This document shows, one piece after another, positions 1 to 15,000 of a stretch of 64,000 nucleotides of DNA. The stretch is taken from NCBI RefSeq assembly GCF_050303215.1, contig NZ_JBNLBH010000136.1:102575-166574 (forward strand), given 5' to 3'. Within the stretch, counting starts at the first letter, position 1. Each line of letters starts with the position of its first letter. Under the pieces are notes generated by a model. It did no database searches and had not been told where the DNA came from. It saw nothing but the letters and a program-made list of their open reading frames with translations. A program made the position numbers and the translations under genes. Source of the DNA: Haliangium sp050303215. Its GTDB lineage: Bacteria > Myxococcota_A > Polyangia > Haliangiales > Haliangiaceae.

Positions 1-439
1 CGAAGCCGAAGCTCAGGCAGATGAGCGTGAACAGGTCTGGGCGAATCCAGGCCGGGAGGGCGACTCCGGCCCCGGCGATGGCCACCGAGCCGATGACCAG
101 GCCGACCGCCTCGACGGTACGCATGAAGCGCTGCGAGCGGCGCTGCGAACGGCACAGGTACCAAATCGCCAAGAAGCTCAGGACCCCGGTGAGCTGGAGC
201 AGGAAGCGCACGGTCCCGAACTCGTGGTACAGCCCCTTCACGATCACGCGGATGCCCCCTGCAACCGCGATCATGGCGTACACGCCGGCCCCGATCAGCC
301 CGAACCTGGCCACTCGTTGCTGCAGAAACGCTAGTTCCTCGGACGAACTCTCGGTTCCGGCGCTGCCCCCGCGCCAGGGCGACGAGCGGGCCTTTTCGAG
401 GTGGGTGCGAGAGGTCGGTTGAGGAGCAGGTGCGGTCAT
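1..439 (-). CDS. N-terminal part of a multi-helix membrane protein (truncated by window start)
   Basis: Reading leftwards from the ATG at 439, the frame stays open to the window edge, giving about 146 residues without a stop. After a polar N-terminus of some 40 residues, four hydrophobic segments follow in quick succession (around residues 48-70, 80-98, 108-126 and 132 onward), separated by short Arg-rich loops such as CRSQRRSQR. This is a typical inner-membrane layout. In myxobacteria, similar short multi-helix N-termini precede cytosolic domains in large signalling proteins, but no such domain is visible here, so no function is assigned. The gene is divergent from the endonuclease gene at 581, with about 140 bp between the two starts. 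Confidence 0.6.
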   Translation of the reverse strand, partial: MTAPAPQPTSRTHLEKARSSPWRGGSAGTESSSEELAFLQQRVARFGLIGAGVYAMIAVAGGIRVIVKGLYHEFGTVRFLLQLTGVLSFLAIWYLCRSQRRSQRFMRTVEAVGLVIGSVAIAGAGVALPAWIRPDLFTLICLSFGF

Positions 440-3400
440 GAGCACGCGGGGGAAGGTCACTCGAGCCGCTGGACGCAGACCATCACGGTAGCACGACACG
501 ACCTCACAACAAAAGTTGGCGCCGGGCGACGAAATCGATCCCATCGGGAGCTTCGAAGCGCGGTACATTCAATCCTCGGTATGGGCCTGGACTCACTCAG
601 CTCGTGGGCTCGTCGCCCCCGCTCGCACCCGTGGGAGCTGCTGTGCTTGGCAGCCGTCCTCGCCGGAGCGACGGCCACCGGCTGTCGCGACAGCAGCCCC
701 GCGGCGGCGCCGATCGATGCCACGGTCTCAGCCCCGATCCCAGTTGACGCTCCCCCTTCGCCCGCTGACGCGGCCCCGCCGAGGCCGGATGCCGCGGTGA
801 GCACGTGCGCGGGCGCGTGCGGACTACAGTCGACCGGCGGCTGCTGGTGCGACGAGGTCTGCGCCGACTTTGGCAACTGCTGCCCCGACTACGAGCAGGA
901 GTGCGGCGCTGCCGTGGCCGATGACTCGTGCCGGGATCGCTGCGACACCCAGGCCCCGGCGGGCTGCTGGTGCAACCCGCAGTGCGTCGATCTTGGCGAC
1001 TGCTGCCTCGACTACGCCAGTGCGTGCCAGGCCTCCCCCGGCGACGATCCGTGGCCCGGGTTGGCCGACACGGCGCTGATCGACGCCCTCGAGCAGGCCA
1101 CCACGAGCGGACACATTGGACTCGGCTACGGCCGCGCCCGCGAGCACATGTACGGCGTCAGCCAGCCCTCTATCGATGTGCACGACGGCGTCATCGAGGG
1201 CATCTATACCGGCGTCACCCAGGCGCCCGACGGCTCCACCTTCCCGGGCGGCGTCATCAACACCGAGCATAGCTGGCCCAGGTCCGACGGCGCCGAAGGT
1301 GAACCGATGGAGAGCGACTTGCATCACCTGTTTCCGACCAAGGAGGAGGCCAACACCCAGCGCGCCAACTACGACTTCGGCGAGACCGTGTGCGCGGACG
1401 CGGCCTGCCCGTGGAACGAGGGCGGCTCCGAGCGCGGCCCGGACAGCGACGGCGACACCGTGTTCCAGGTCCGCCCGGACTACCGCGGCGACATCGCCCG
1501 CGCCCACTTCTACTTCTCGGTGCGCTACCGTCTGCCCATCCCCGGCGTCGGCACCGGTCAAGAAGCCGTCGAAGAGCAGGTCCTGCGCGCCTGGCACGCC
1601 CAAGACCCGCCCAGCCCTCGAGAGCGGCGGCGCAACGACGTCATCGAGGCCGTGCAGGGCAACCGCAACCCCTTCGTCGACTACCCGGGCCTGGTCGATC
1701 GCATCAGCGACTTCTGAGCCCGCGGCCGTGGATACAGCCCCGCGAGAGAGGACCGACATGCCTGACCCAGAAGTAAAGCCGCTGGGGCACGACCCGCGAC
1801 CACGGTGGCGGGCGGCGAGTGTGCTGCTGGTCGCCTTGCTGTGGGGTTGCCCGGAGCCTCAGCCACCGCCCGCCCCCGAGGCTCCGGCCGACGCATCGAC
1901 GGCTGCGCCGGGGCTCTCGGACGCCCGTCCCGACGACTCCTCGGCGGCCCCGAGTTCGTGCCTGGGTCGGTGCGGTCGACGCGCGCCGGCCGGGTGCTGG
2001 TGCGACCAACGATGCAGCTCGTTCCGCAACTGCTGCGCCGACTACCACGCAGTCTGCGTCGCGGCCGACGCCGGCACCAACCCGACCCCGGACGACGCCG
2101 GCGCGCTCCCGAACGACGCCGGTGCACCTCCGGACGCCGGCTCGGATCCGTGGCCGAGTCTGTCGGACGAGGCGCTGCTCGACGCCCTGCACGCGGCCGC
2201 CAAACGCGGACATCAAGGCCTGAGCTACGACGCCGCGCGCGATCACCTGTTCGGCAACCGGCGCCCGAGCATCGATGTGCACGACGGTCAGATCGAGTGT
2301 ATCTACACCGGCCTGACCGTCGCGCCCGACGGCTCGCGGCAGCCCCATCGACGGATCAACACCGAGCATAGCTGGCCCAAGTCCGACGGCGCCAAGGGAC
2401 GCCCGCGCGAGAGCGACATGCACCACCTGTTCCCGACGGAAATCCAGGCCAACTCGCGCCGCGGCTCGCACCCGTACGGCGAGACGGTGTGCGAAGCGGC
2501 GGGCTGCCCGTGGGCGCAGGGAGGATCCGAGTTTGGCCGCGATTCCAGCGGACGCGTGGTGTTCGAGGTCCGGCCTCGATACCGCGGCGACGTGGCCCGC
2601 GCTCACTTCTACTTCGCCGCGCGCTATCGCAAGCCCATTCCCGACGCCGAGGAGCGAGTGCTTCGGGCCTGGCACGAGCAAGATCCGGTGAGCGAGCGCG
2701 AACGCCGACGCAACACGCTCATCGAAGAGGCGCAGGGAAACCGGAACCCATTCGTCGACCACCCCGGCGTCATCGACCGAATTTCCGACTTCTGAGCCCC
2801 GGCTCCACGACCGTCGACGAGATCTCCCCCGAGCGCGGGCCCCGGCCCGGCGTACCATCGTCGTGGGGGAGCTCAATCAGCCGAAATCGTTGCAGATCGC
2901 GGCCCGCATCGGAATTTCGAACGGGTTCGTTCATGTCTTGTCACCCACACTCCCGATGATTTATGGTGCGCGAGTCTTTGCCGCCCCCGCAGCACGGGCG
3001 CGCTCTATTCACAATGTACCCAACGAGGCTGGTCACGATGCGCACGACCCCGATCTGGAAAGCGACCCGCAACGCCACGCTCCTCGCCGCCATCGCCGCG
3101 ATGGCCTTCGCTTGCTCCAAGACCGACGACAAAACCAACAACGCCGACGACCCTGGAGCCGCCAAGACGACTCCGGACAAGCCCGCCGCCGCCAAGGAAG
3201 AGAAGAAATTCAAGATCGGCCTGGTGTTCGATGTGGGCGGGCTCGGCGACAAGTCCTTCAATGACTCGGCGCATCGCGGCCTGGAGAAGGCCAAGGCCGA
3301 GTTGGGCGTGGAGACCCGGTACATCGAGCCCGGTGACGGCTCCGATCGAGAGAGCGCGCTCCGCCAGCTCGCCGCCCAGGGTTACGACCTGGTCATCGGT

Positions 3401-4425
3401 GTGGGCTTCATCTTCAGTGATGACATCACCGGGCTGGCCAAGCAGTTCCCCGATGTGAAGTTCGCGTGCGTAGACTACAACCTTCCCCAAGGCGAGACTG
3501 CGCCGCCTCCCAACCTGGTCGGCCTGCGCTTCCGCGAGCATGAGGGCTCATTCCTGGTCGGCGCCATCGCCGGACAGGTGACCAAGACCAAGAAGGTAGG
3601 CTTCGTCGGCGGCATGAAGATTCCGCTCATCCGCAAGTTCGAGGCTGGGTACGAGGCCGGCGTCAAGGCGGTCTGCCCGGATTGCGAGATCCTGTCCGGG
3701 TACGCGGGCGTCGAGCCCAAGGCCTTTGCCGACCCGACCAAGGGCAAGGAGCTGGCACTCACCCAGTACTCCCGCGGCGCCGACATCATCTATCACGCCA
3801 GCGGCAAGACCGGGGACGGGGTGTTCAACGCCGCCAAGCAAGAGGAAAAGATGGCCATCGGCGTGGACAGCGATCAGTTCCACGTCGCGCCCTGCTGCGT
3901 GCTCACCAGCATGCTGAAGCGGGTCGACGTCACCGTGTTCGAGACCATCAAGGCGGTGACGGAGGGTAAGTTCGAGAGCGGGATTCGCGAGTTCGGTCTG
4001 GCTGAGGACGGCGTCGCATACGTCTACGACGACAACAACAAGGACCGCATCCCGGCCGAGGTCAAGGCCAAGGTGGACGAGCTCCAGAAGCAGATCGTGA
4101 GCGGCAGCATCACCGTCCCGACCGAGTAGTCGAGCCAGCCCGGCGACGAGAACCAGGCAGGTAGACGAACCCGACAGGAACATGAGCACGGCGGCGCTCG
4201 AGCTGCGTGGCATCTGCAAGCGCTATGGCGCCGTGCAGGCCAACGATACGGTAGACCTGCGCGTCGAGGCCGGTACCGTGCACGCACTGGTCGGCGAGAA
4301 CGGCGCCGGTAAGTCCACGCTCATGAAGATCGCCTACGGCCATGTGCAGGCCGACGCCGGCGAGATTCACATCAAGGGCGCGCGCATGGCCCGGCACTCG
4401 GCCGCGCAGTCGATCGCCCGCGGGT

Positions 4426-4456
<31 letters not shown>

Positions 4457-4673
4457 CAAGCCACTCACCGTGGTCGAAAACGCGGTGCTGGGGCGCGAGC
4501 CGACTCGCGCCGGCGGACTCCTGCTCGACCTGGAGCGAGCCGGGCGCGAGCTGTCCGAGCTGTCCGAGCGTTTTGGGCTGCACGTCGATCCCCATGATCG
4601 AATCGAAGACCTAAGTGTAGGCCAGCAGCAGCGGGTCGAGATTCTGAAGGTCTTGTACCAGGGTTGCGACATC

Positions 4674-4705
<32 letters not shown>

Positions 4706-6452
4706 CCCCGGCGAGGTGCGCGATCTGTTCGCGGTGCTGCGCAGCCTGGTCGCAGAGGGCATGACCATCGTGCTCATCACCCACAAGCTCGACGAAGTGC
4801 TCGCCATCGCCGACCAAATCACGGTGATGCGGCGCGGCAAGGTCGTGGCCGAGATGGACCGCAGCCCCGACCTCCGAGCCGAAGACATCGCCCACGCCAT
4901 GGTCGGTCACGAGCTCGTCGACCGCCTGGACAAGGCCCCGCACGAGCCCGGGGAGCTCGTGCTCGCGGTCAAGGACCTGCACGTGACCGGCAGCCGCGGC
5001 CTGCCCGCGGTGCGGGGGATGTCGTTCCAGGTCCACGCCGGCGAGATCGTGGGCATCGCCGGGGTCGAGGGCAACGGCCAGACCGAGCTCGTCGAGGCCC
5101 TGCTCGGCTTGCGCGCGGTCGACAGCGGTCGCATCAAGGTGAGAGGTCGCGATCTGACCCGCGCCTCGGTGTACGATCACTACGCCACCGGGATTGGCCA
5201 TATCCCCGAGGATCGCCACGATCGGGCCCTCATCCTCGACTACACGGTGCGTGACAACCTCATCCTGGGCCAACAGCGGAGCTTCGTCCAGCGTCTGGGC
5301 TGGCTCGGCAAGAAGCGCATCGCCGCCTACGCGGACAAGCTGGTCGAGGCGTTCGGCATCAACCCTCCCGACCCCAGCCTGTTCGCGGGGGGGCTCTCGG
5401 GTGGCAACCAGCAGAAGGTGGTGGTGGCGCGGGAGCTGAGCCGGCGGTTGCCGGTGCTCTTGATCTGTGCCCAACCGACCCGCGGCGTCGACATCGGTGC
5501 CATCGAGGCCATCCACCGCCGCATGGTCGCGGCCCGCGATCAAGGGCTGGCGGTGCTGTTGGTGTCGGCCGAGCTGCACGAGCTGCAAGTGCTGTCGGAT
5601 CGGCTCCTGGTGGTGTACAAGGGCCGTATCGTGACCCGCATGGACGCCGCCGGGATCGCCGCCGATGGCGCCCTCGACCACATTGGCGCGCTGATGACCG
5701 GCGCCAAGCCCGGTGACGCACCCGCCCCCCCCGACGCGGACCGCGCGACCCAGGCCGGAGATTCAAAGGCCAGTGACGATGCGCCGGAGGCGAGCCCACC
5801 GTGATCCGGCGTGAGGTGTACACCATCCTCATCGCCCTGGCGGTGGCCGCGGTGGCAGGCAGCCTGCTCATCATGGTCGTCGGGCAGTCACCGCTCGAAG
5901 TCTACCGCCTGCTACTCCTGGACACCTGGGGCAACGACTACGGCTTTGGCCAGGTGATCTTCAAGACCACGCCGCTCATTCTCACCGGGCTGGCAGTGGC
6001 GATGGCCTTTCAAGTGGGCCTGTTCAACATCGGCGGCGAGGGCCAGATGGTGGCGGGCTCGTTCGCCACCGCTTTATGCGGCACCTGGCTGCCGGAAGCG
6101 ACCCCGTGGCCGATCGCCATCCCGCTCTGCCTCGGCGCCGGCGTGCTCGCGGGCGGCACCCTGGGCGCTATCCCCGGGGTCCTCAAGGCCCGCTACGGCG
6201 CCCACGAGGTGATCAACACGATCATGCTCAACTTCATCGCCACCGCGGTGGTGCTGTGGCTGGGCAACGAGTACCTCTTCGTGGCCCACACCACCCACAC
6301 CTGGGACATCATCGACGCGGCCCACCTCAGCCCCCTGGGCTCCAGCGGCAGCGCCGCCAACACCAGCTTCTTCCTGGCCATCGTGGTGGCCGTGCTCATG
6401 CACCTGTTCCTGCAAAAGACCCGGGTCGGCTTCGAGTGGCGGGCCGTGGGTC

Positions 6453-6484
<32 letters not shown>

Positions 6485-8091
6485 AGCGTGGCGCGTAGCG
6501 TCATCGGTGGGATGACCGCGGCCGGCGCACTCGCCGGGATGGTGGGTGCCAACTACGTGCTCGGCTACAAGCACTACTTCGAGGAAGGCATCGGCCGCGG
6601 CGTCGGCTTCATGGGCATCGCGGTCGCTCTCCTGGGCCGCAACCACCCCATCGGCATCATCTTCGCCGCGCTCCTGTTCGGCACCTTGTCGCAGGGCGGG
6701 CTGGCCGTGAACGCGCTGGTGCCCAAAGAGCTGGTGGACGTCCTGCAGGCGGTCATCATCTTGGCAGTGGCCGGGGCCTCGGCTTGGATGCGTCGGACGT
6801 GGAACCGGCGGGGGGGCACCTGATGGGTGAGTTCTTCGAAAGCGTGCTGTCGCTGGCGTTCATCGCCCAGGTGCTGCGCATCACCGTCCCCTACGCGCTG
6901 GCGGCCATGGGCGGCGTCATGTCGGAGCGCTCGGGGGTCATCAACATCGCGCTCGAGGGGATCCTGCTCATCGGCGCGTTCACCTGCGCCGTGGCAGCGC
7001 ATGGGATCGATCCCATCCCGGGCGATGTCGAGGCCGACAACGTCGCCATCGGCGTGCTCGCCGGCGCCGGTGGAGGGGTCTTGATCGCCGCGCTGTACGC
7101 GCTCACGGTCATCCGCTTCCAAGCCGACCAGATCGTGGCCGGCGTGGCCATCAACCTGTTCGCCTACGGCATCACCCGCTATCTGCTCAAGCTGATTTTC
7201 GGCTCCACCGCCAACTCCCCGCCAATCCCGGGCTTCGGCAAGAGCATCCTGGCCAACCCGGTGTTTTGGCTCATCGTCGTCTTGGCCGTCGTCATCTACG
7301 CCCTCGTCAACCACACCCGCACCGGCTTGCGCCTGCGCGCGGTCGGTGATCACCCCGAGGCTGCCGACACCATGGGCGTGTCGGTCCCCCGGGTGCGCTG
7401 GATGGCGGTGCTGACGGCCGGTGCCCTGGCCGGCCTGGGGGGCGCCTGGATGGCCCTGAGCATCAACGGCTTCGTGGCCGAGATGTCCGGGGGGCGCGGC
7501 TATATCGCCCTGGCAGCCGTGATCATGGGGAGTTGGCGGCCGCAATGGGCCGTGGCCGCGTGCCTGCTCTTCGGCACCGCCGAGGCCATCCAGCTCCAGC
7601 TCGAGGCCTCGAACATCGAGATGATCCCGAACGAGCTGACCAAGACCTTTCCGTACGTCCTCACCATGGTGGCGCTGGCCGGCTTCATCGGGCGCTCACG
7701 GCCGCCAGCATCCATCGGAAAACCTTACGAGTCCGGCTGAGGAATCACAGCTTCATTGTCAGAGCGCTCGGTTATTACGAGGGTACCATGAAACGGAACG
7801 CAATATTCGCTGTCCTGGTCGCTATCCTTCTGTCCTCATCCACCGCTTCGGCCGGGGTCTGGTTCGAGCTCCTGCACGCGCCGTGCTGGACCGGTGACGA
7901 GGACGACATCAACGAAGACAACGGCGTCATCGGCGAGTACAACGGCGCCATCGACTGCTTCAACAAGGACTTCAACGGCGAGGGGGCCCGCACCTTGCTG
8001 TCGATCAAGGCCTTCCAGGCGTGGGAGTACGGGACCATGTTCCTGTACTACGACATCACCGGCCCGTTCACGAGCGCGCTCAAGGGTACCA

Positions 8092-8122
<31 letters not shown>

Positions 8123-11100
8123 CGGCACCACGGTCACCTTGTCGATCAAGCAGATCTACGACAAGCTGTCGGGGGCCGAACAGCCGGCCAACTGGGGGCC
8201 GTTGGCCAACCTGCACCTCAAGTACGAGATCGAGCACGTCTCCAAGTTCGGCGCGCTGCACTACGTCGGGCTGCAGTGGGACTTCGCGGTGCCTTTTCTC
8301 GATTTCCTGTCCGCCACCACTGTCATCCGCGAGGACCGGGTCTTCGAAGGCGTCGATCTCCAGGTCGGCGCGGCCTGGCAGAAATCGTTCTCGCTCGCCA
8401 ACCAAGACTTCATCTTCGGCGGGTTCTTCCAGTGGGGCCTGTTCGGCGAGGGCAAGCACAAGAAATTCGAGGGCCAGGAGGGCAACAACTTCTTCCTCAC
8501 TCAGCCCCAGCTCCTGTGGGACTTTGGCAAGGCCGTGAGCTTCGCGCCTGCCAAGCTCTACCTCGGCTTCGAGTACCAGTACACGGTCAACCGCTACCTG
8601 ATCGAGGGGAAGTCCGAGAACATGCTCCAGGGCATGATCCGCTGGAACATCTGACAATATCGCACACTTGAATACTGAATAGACGTTCCAGTCCAGATTC
8701 TTCCTGGTCCCTGTGTGATCGGGTATTTGAGCGCCGCCGCACCGCGGCAAAACTCGTCGGGCGGCACGAACTTTTTGCCCGCCGGCGCCTGATGCGATAT
8801 TAGGCACTGTTGAACATGAAAGGCGAGATACCCATGATTCGGATCGACTACGCTAGCCCAGCGCTGCAGTGCCTGCGGACGCTGACCCTGTCCGTCGCGG
8901 TCGCGGCGGTGTCCCTTGCCGGCTGCTATGACACCGGCCAACAGGACGGTTCCGGCTACGACTACGAGCCGGACGCAGCCCCCGGTGACTTCACGCTGCA
9001 GATCCTTCATGCTTCAGACATGGAAGCCGGGGGCGAGGCGGTCGAAGACGCGCCCCGATTCTCGGCCATCCTGAATGCGCTGCGGAGCGAGTACCCGACC
9101 AACACCGTGGTGGTCTCGTCGGGTGACAACTACATCCCCGGACCGTTCTTCTCCACCGGCGACGCCGAGGTCCTCAAGGAAGAGCTCGGCGCTCCCGCCG
9201 TGGGCCGCGCCGACATCGCAATGCTCAACGCCATGGGCTTCCAGGCCTCGGCGCTCGGAAACCACGAGTTCGACGCCAGCCCCAGCGCCATCGCCAACCT
9301 GCTCCAGTCCGAGAGCCAAGAGTACATGGAGGTGAGGCTCGACGACGACGGCAACCCGGTCTTGGACGACGATGGCAACCAGATCATCGACACCATCGTT
9401 CGCACCTACCCGGGCACGGGCTTCCCGTACCTGAGCGTCAACCTCGACATCAGCATGGACGAGGACCTGAGCGGCTTCGAGGGCCCGAGCGCGCAGCTCG
9501 CCAACTTCGGCGGCGGCAACATCGCCCGCAGCACCCTCATCCGAGTGGGCAGCGAGCTCGTCGGCGTGGTCGGCGCGACCACGCCCTCCCTGGCTTCGAT
9601 CTCCACTACCGGCGGCGTCATCGTCGGGCCCACCGATGAGGACGGCAACACCCTCGCCGACGATCTCGACGCCCTCGCTGCCACCATCCAGGCCGAGGTC
9701 GACGCGGTCGCGTCCCGCGGCATCAATAAGATCATCCTGCTGGCGCACATGCAGCAGATCGACGTCGAGAAGTCGCTGGCGCCGAAGCTGAGCGGCGTGG
9801 ACGTGATCGTGGCCGGCGGCTCCAACACCCTCCTCGCCGATGACAACGATCGCCTGCGCGAGGGAGACACCAAGGCCGACGACTACCCGCTGCAATTCAC
9901 CTCCGCGAGCGATGAGCCGGTGCTCGTGGTCAACACCGATGGGAACTATCGTTACGTCGGGCGGCTGGTCGTGACCTTCGACACCGCCGGCGTCATCAAA
10001 CTCGACAGCATCGACGCCAACGAGAGCGGCGTCTACGCCACCGACGAGCAAGGTGTCAGCGCCATCGCCGGGGCCGAGCCGATCTCGCTCGTGGCCGCGA
10101 TCGCCAAGGATATCGCCGAGGTCATCGTGACCCTGGACGGCACCCTGTACGGCAAGACCAGCGTCTACCTGAACGGCGAGCGAGGCAGCGTGCGCACCGA
10201 GGAGACCAACCTGGGCAACCTCACCGCGGACGCCAACCTGGCCATCGCGCAGGAAGCAGACGCCAACACGGTGGTGTCGATCAAGAACGGCGGTGGTATC
10301 CGGGCCTCCATCGGCTCCCTCACCTACCCGCCGGACCCCAACGATCCCATCATCAAGGGGCCGCCGGCGGCCAACCCGCTCGCCAGCAAGGAAGAAGGCC
10401 AGATCTCGCAGCTCGACATCCAGAACTCGCTGCGCTTCAACAATGATTTGACCCTGCTGACGCTCACCGCCGAGCAGCTCCGCGACACCGTCGAACACGC
10501 CGTGTCCGCGACCGCGGACGGGGCCACGCCGGGACGCTTCCCGCAGATCGCGGGCATGACCTTCAGCTTCGACCCCGCGCTCGACCCCAACAAGCGGGTG
10601 CGGACGCTGACCGTGCTCGCCGACCCCAACAACGGCGGCAACGACACCGTCGTGGTTCAGGACGGCACGCTGCAGGAGAACATCGGCCCCTTCCGGGTCG
10701 TGACCCTGGGCTTCTTGGCCGGCGGCGGTGATGACTATCCCTTCCCCAGCTTCGACGATCCCGACACCACGGACGACGAGACCGATCGCAAGGACCTGCT
10801 CGGCTCGACCGACATCGATGACGGCGGCATCACCTTCGCCGAGGTCGGCTCCGAGCAGCACGCGCTGGCCAAGCACCTCCGGACCAGATTCCCCGAGGAC
10901 ACCGACACGCCCTTCGATCTGGCGGACACCGAGATCGCCCAGGACCAGCGCATCCAGCGGGTGGACAGCAGCAACTGACAAGCGGCCTCGTGGCCACGCT
11001 AGCGCCGGCCGCTCAGGCCGGCGTGTTCAATGAATGCCAGCGCTCACCCGAGAACCTCTCGACGAGTGCTGACGAACTCCGTCGAGCGTCCAGCAACCGG

Positions 11101-12054
11101 GTTGCTCCACTGGCAAGGCGCGCGGAGATGAACCCGATTTCTGGCGCCGCTGCCGCTGTGCCTTTTCAGCCCTCTGCTGGGCAGCCAGCGCCGCCTAGCA
11201 GCCCGGGCTGGCCCAGGCCTCACGGCTCTTTGGCGCACTCGGCGTAGGTAGCCATGGACTTGGCCGCCACCGCGCACTCGACGAAGTCACGCGGCAACGA
11301 CTCCTGGCATTGGGCCAGGAACTTCTCACGCACGTAGCCGGCCATCTTTTGCTGCTGGTTACTGAGGTCGTCCTTCATGGCCGGGGACAACTCCTTGCTC
11401 TCACCGGAGTCGGCGACCTGCAGGGCGATGACGTGCTCGAGCAGTTTTTCGCACTGCTCGTCCGATGGGGATTGGCTGCATCCGACGGCGGCCACGCCGA
11501 GACCCATGGCCAGCGCGACGACGCGAACACGCTGTGCAATCGTATGCGACATGGACGCCCAGCATACCATCCCGGCCGCCAGGTCGCTGGTGCTTTTCAC
11601 CGGCTGTGGCATCCCGCTCATGCCGCGGCCTGACCCGGGCTCAGCCCGGCTCACAATGGGATGTTGCCATGCTTCTTGGGCGGGTTCTCCTGGCGCTTGT
11701 TGGCCAGGACCCGCAGGGCGCGCACGATCGCCGGTCGGGTTTGACTGGGGCGCAGAACCTCGTCGATGTACCCCAGCGAGGCGGCCTTGTACGGGTTCGC
11801 GAAGCGGTCCTTGTAGTCCTCGGTGAAGCGCTGGCGGGCGGTGTTCTGTTCGGCCTCGTCCTCGATCTGGGACAGCTCGCGGCGGAAGATGATGTTGACC
11901 GCACCCGCCGACCCCATCACGGCGATCTCGGCGGTGGGATAGGCATAGTTGATGTCGGCCCGGATGTGCTTGGAGGCCATGACGTCGTAGGCGCCACCGT
12001 ATGCTTTACGAGTGATGATGGTGATCTTGGGTACCGTCGCCTCGGTGAACGCGT

Positions 12055-12097
<43 letters not shown>

Positions 12098-15000
12098 GTT
12101 GGTGCCGGGAAGAAAGCCGGGAACGTCCACGAAGGTGACCAGGGGGATGTTGAAGCAGTCGCAGAAACGCACGAAGCGGGCCGCCTTGACCGAGGCGTCG
12201 ATGTCCAGACAGCCGGCCAGGTGAGCGGGCTGATTGGCGACGATTCCTACCGGTCGCCCATCGAAGCGAGCAAACCCGACGACGATGTTCTTGGCGTAGT
12301 CGGGTGAGACCTCCACGAAGTGTCGCTCATCGACGACCCGTGTGATGATCTCGGTAATGTCGTACGGCTTGTTGGAGTCGGACGGGATGAGGGTGTCCAG
12401 GGCCGCTTCGGTGCGATCGGCGGGATCGCCGGCGCCGCGGATGGGGGGATCTTCGGCGTTGTTCGACGGCATGAACGACAGCAGCTCGCGGATACGGGCC
12501 AGGCACGCCAGCTCGTCGCGCTCGGAGAAATGCGCCACCCCCGAACGGGTCGCATGTGTGCGAGCGCCCCCGAGGTCTTCCTTGCTGACCTCCTCATGGG
12601 TCACGGTCTTGATGACGTCGGGCCCGGTGATGAACATGTACGAGCTCGCTTCGACCATGAGGATGAAGTCGGTCATCGCCGGCGAGTACACCGCCCCACC
12701 CGCGCACGGGCCCATGATGGCCGAGATCTGGGGGACGACTCCCGACGCCAGCACGTTGCGCATGAAGATGTCGGCGTAGCCCGCCAGGGACTCGACGCCC
12801 TCCTGGATGCGCGCCCCGCCGGAGTCGTTGAGGCCGATGACGGGCGCACCGATCTTGGTGGCCAAGTCCATCAACTTGCAAATCTTGCTGGCGTACGCAC
12901 CCGACAGCGATCCGCCAAAGACGGTGAAGTCCTGGGCAAACACACACACCGTGCGCCCATCGACGGTACCGTATCCGGTCACCACACCATCACCCAGAAT
13001 CTTCTGATCCTGCATGCCAAAGTCGGCGCAGCGGTGGGTGACGAACTTGTCCATCTCCACGAAGCTACCTTCGTCGAGGAGAGCGTCGATGCGCTCACGC
13101 GCGGTCAGCTTGCCTGCCTGGTGCTGCTTGTCGATACGCGCCTGCCCGCCGCCGAGCAGGGCTTGGGCTTCCATGGTTTCGAGTCGATCGAGGGGATCAC
13201 TTGGTTTGCTCACGGGCCGAGCTCCGGTGTATATCAGGAACGAAAGGTCAGCCAGCGGACCGTAGACGTAGGCTACCTGGGTGTCAACGGCAGGGCCGTC
13301 CGGTCCGACGTACGACCGAGCCGGCGGTCCATCCGGCAGAGGTGAACATGCTCGACCCTACCCTCCTCGAATCCTGGAATGTATCGGCGCTGGATTATCC
13401 CGCGAACAGCCCGCAGCGCGACCGGCTCGCCTTCCTGGTGCGCTACGCCATCCTGGCGCCCAGCTCGCACAACACGCAACCCTGGTTGTTCGAGGTCAGC
13501 GACGACGCCATCGCGCTACGCGCCGACTACTCTCGCACCCTGCGCGTCATCGACCGCGAGGGGCGCCAGCTCGCCATGAGCTGCGCCGCCGCGCTCTACA
13601 ACCTCCGGCTGGCCATGCGCCACTTCGGTCACACCGACGAGGTCGAGATGCTCCCCGAGCCCGACGATCTCAGCCTGATCGCGCGGGTCCGACCGGGTGT
13701 GGCGCGCGCCCCGGATGCCGAGACCGAAAAGCTCTTCGAGGCCATCCCCCATCGCCACACCAACCGGCAGCCGTTCGAAATCCGCCCCGTGAGCGAAGCC
13801 CTGTCGGATGCGCTCACAGCCGCCGCCGAAGCCGAGGGGGCATGGCTGGCCCGCCTCGACCCGAACTCCAAGAGCGAGGCTGCGGCCCTGATCGCGGCCG
13901 CAGATCGGATCCAGTTCCAGAGCAAGGACTTCCGCCGCGAGCTCAGCGAGTGGCTGTCGCCCGGCCGCAGCCATCGCCGCGACGGCATCCCCACGGAGCT
14001 CAAGAGCGACCAGCCGCTGGGTGCGGAGCCGCTGGTGGTGAGGACCTTCGACCTGGGTAAGTCGGTCGCGGCCAAGGAGCACGAGCTTGCCTCCGGCTCG
14101 CCCATGCTGGCCGTGCTCGGCTCCGAGGGCGACCGCCTCCCCGACTGGCTGCGCGTTGGCCAGGCCATGCAGCGTATCCTCCTGCTCGCTCGGGTGCACG
14201 GCTTGTCGGCCTCGTTCCTCAATCAGGTGCTAGAGGTCGAGGAGCTCCGGCCCAAGCTGCGCGTCCCCGGCAAACAGGGCTTTCCCCAGCTCATCCTCCG
14301 TCTCGGTTTCGGCCCTGAGGCCCCGGCGACGCCCCGACGCACACTCGATGAAGTGCTGCGTCTGAGCTGACCTCACCAGCTCGGACATCGGCCCGCGCTT
14401 CGGGACAGCCAGTGGTACTCATTTGTTCAGATACGAATGAGTCCATTTCGTGACAAGAAGCCGGTCACGGCATCACAAATGGATGAAGATTCGTCAAACA
14501 ACCCTGTGTGGGTCGCGTTTGGTAAGTGGACATGCTCGCAGCCCGAAATGTCGCGAGCCATGCGTTTCCCGGCGCTGGCCGGGGTGAAGAGATCTCGTCC
14601 CCCTGTGATCACGAGTGCGGGGACGTCGATCTGGGTGAGTACATCGGCAGCGCTGTGGGCGCCAGCGCTCCGACCGAGCGCCAACCAGGTAGCGGCGTCG
14701 ATGTCGTCCATATGGTCATAGAATGCCTGCATGGTCTCGCGCGCGACCTCGCGCCCGACCACGCCGAGCCGTTGGTTGAGCCGATGGACACCTGGTAGCC
14801 GAGTCGCCCGCGCGCCCACCCATAACCCAGCGCGCGCGATCCCCGGGCGAATGACACCCAACGTGCGGCTCATCATGGGACCGACACGCGGATGTATGAG
14901 GCCATCGAAGGGGTGTCCACAAGCGCCGAGAATGGGAATGAGCCCACGGATTCGAGCAGGGAAGTGGCGCCATGCCTCTAAAATGATCTGACAGCCAACT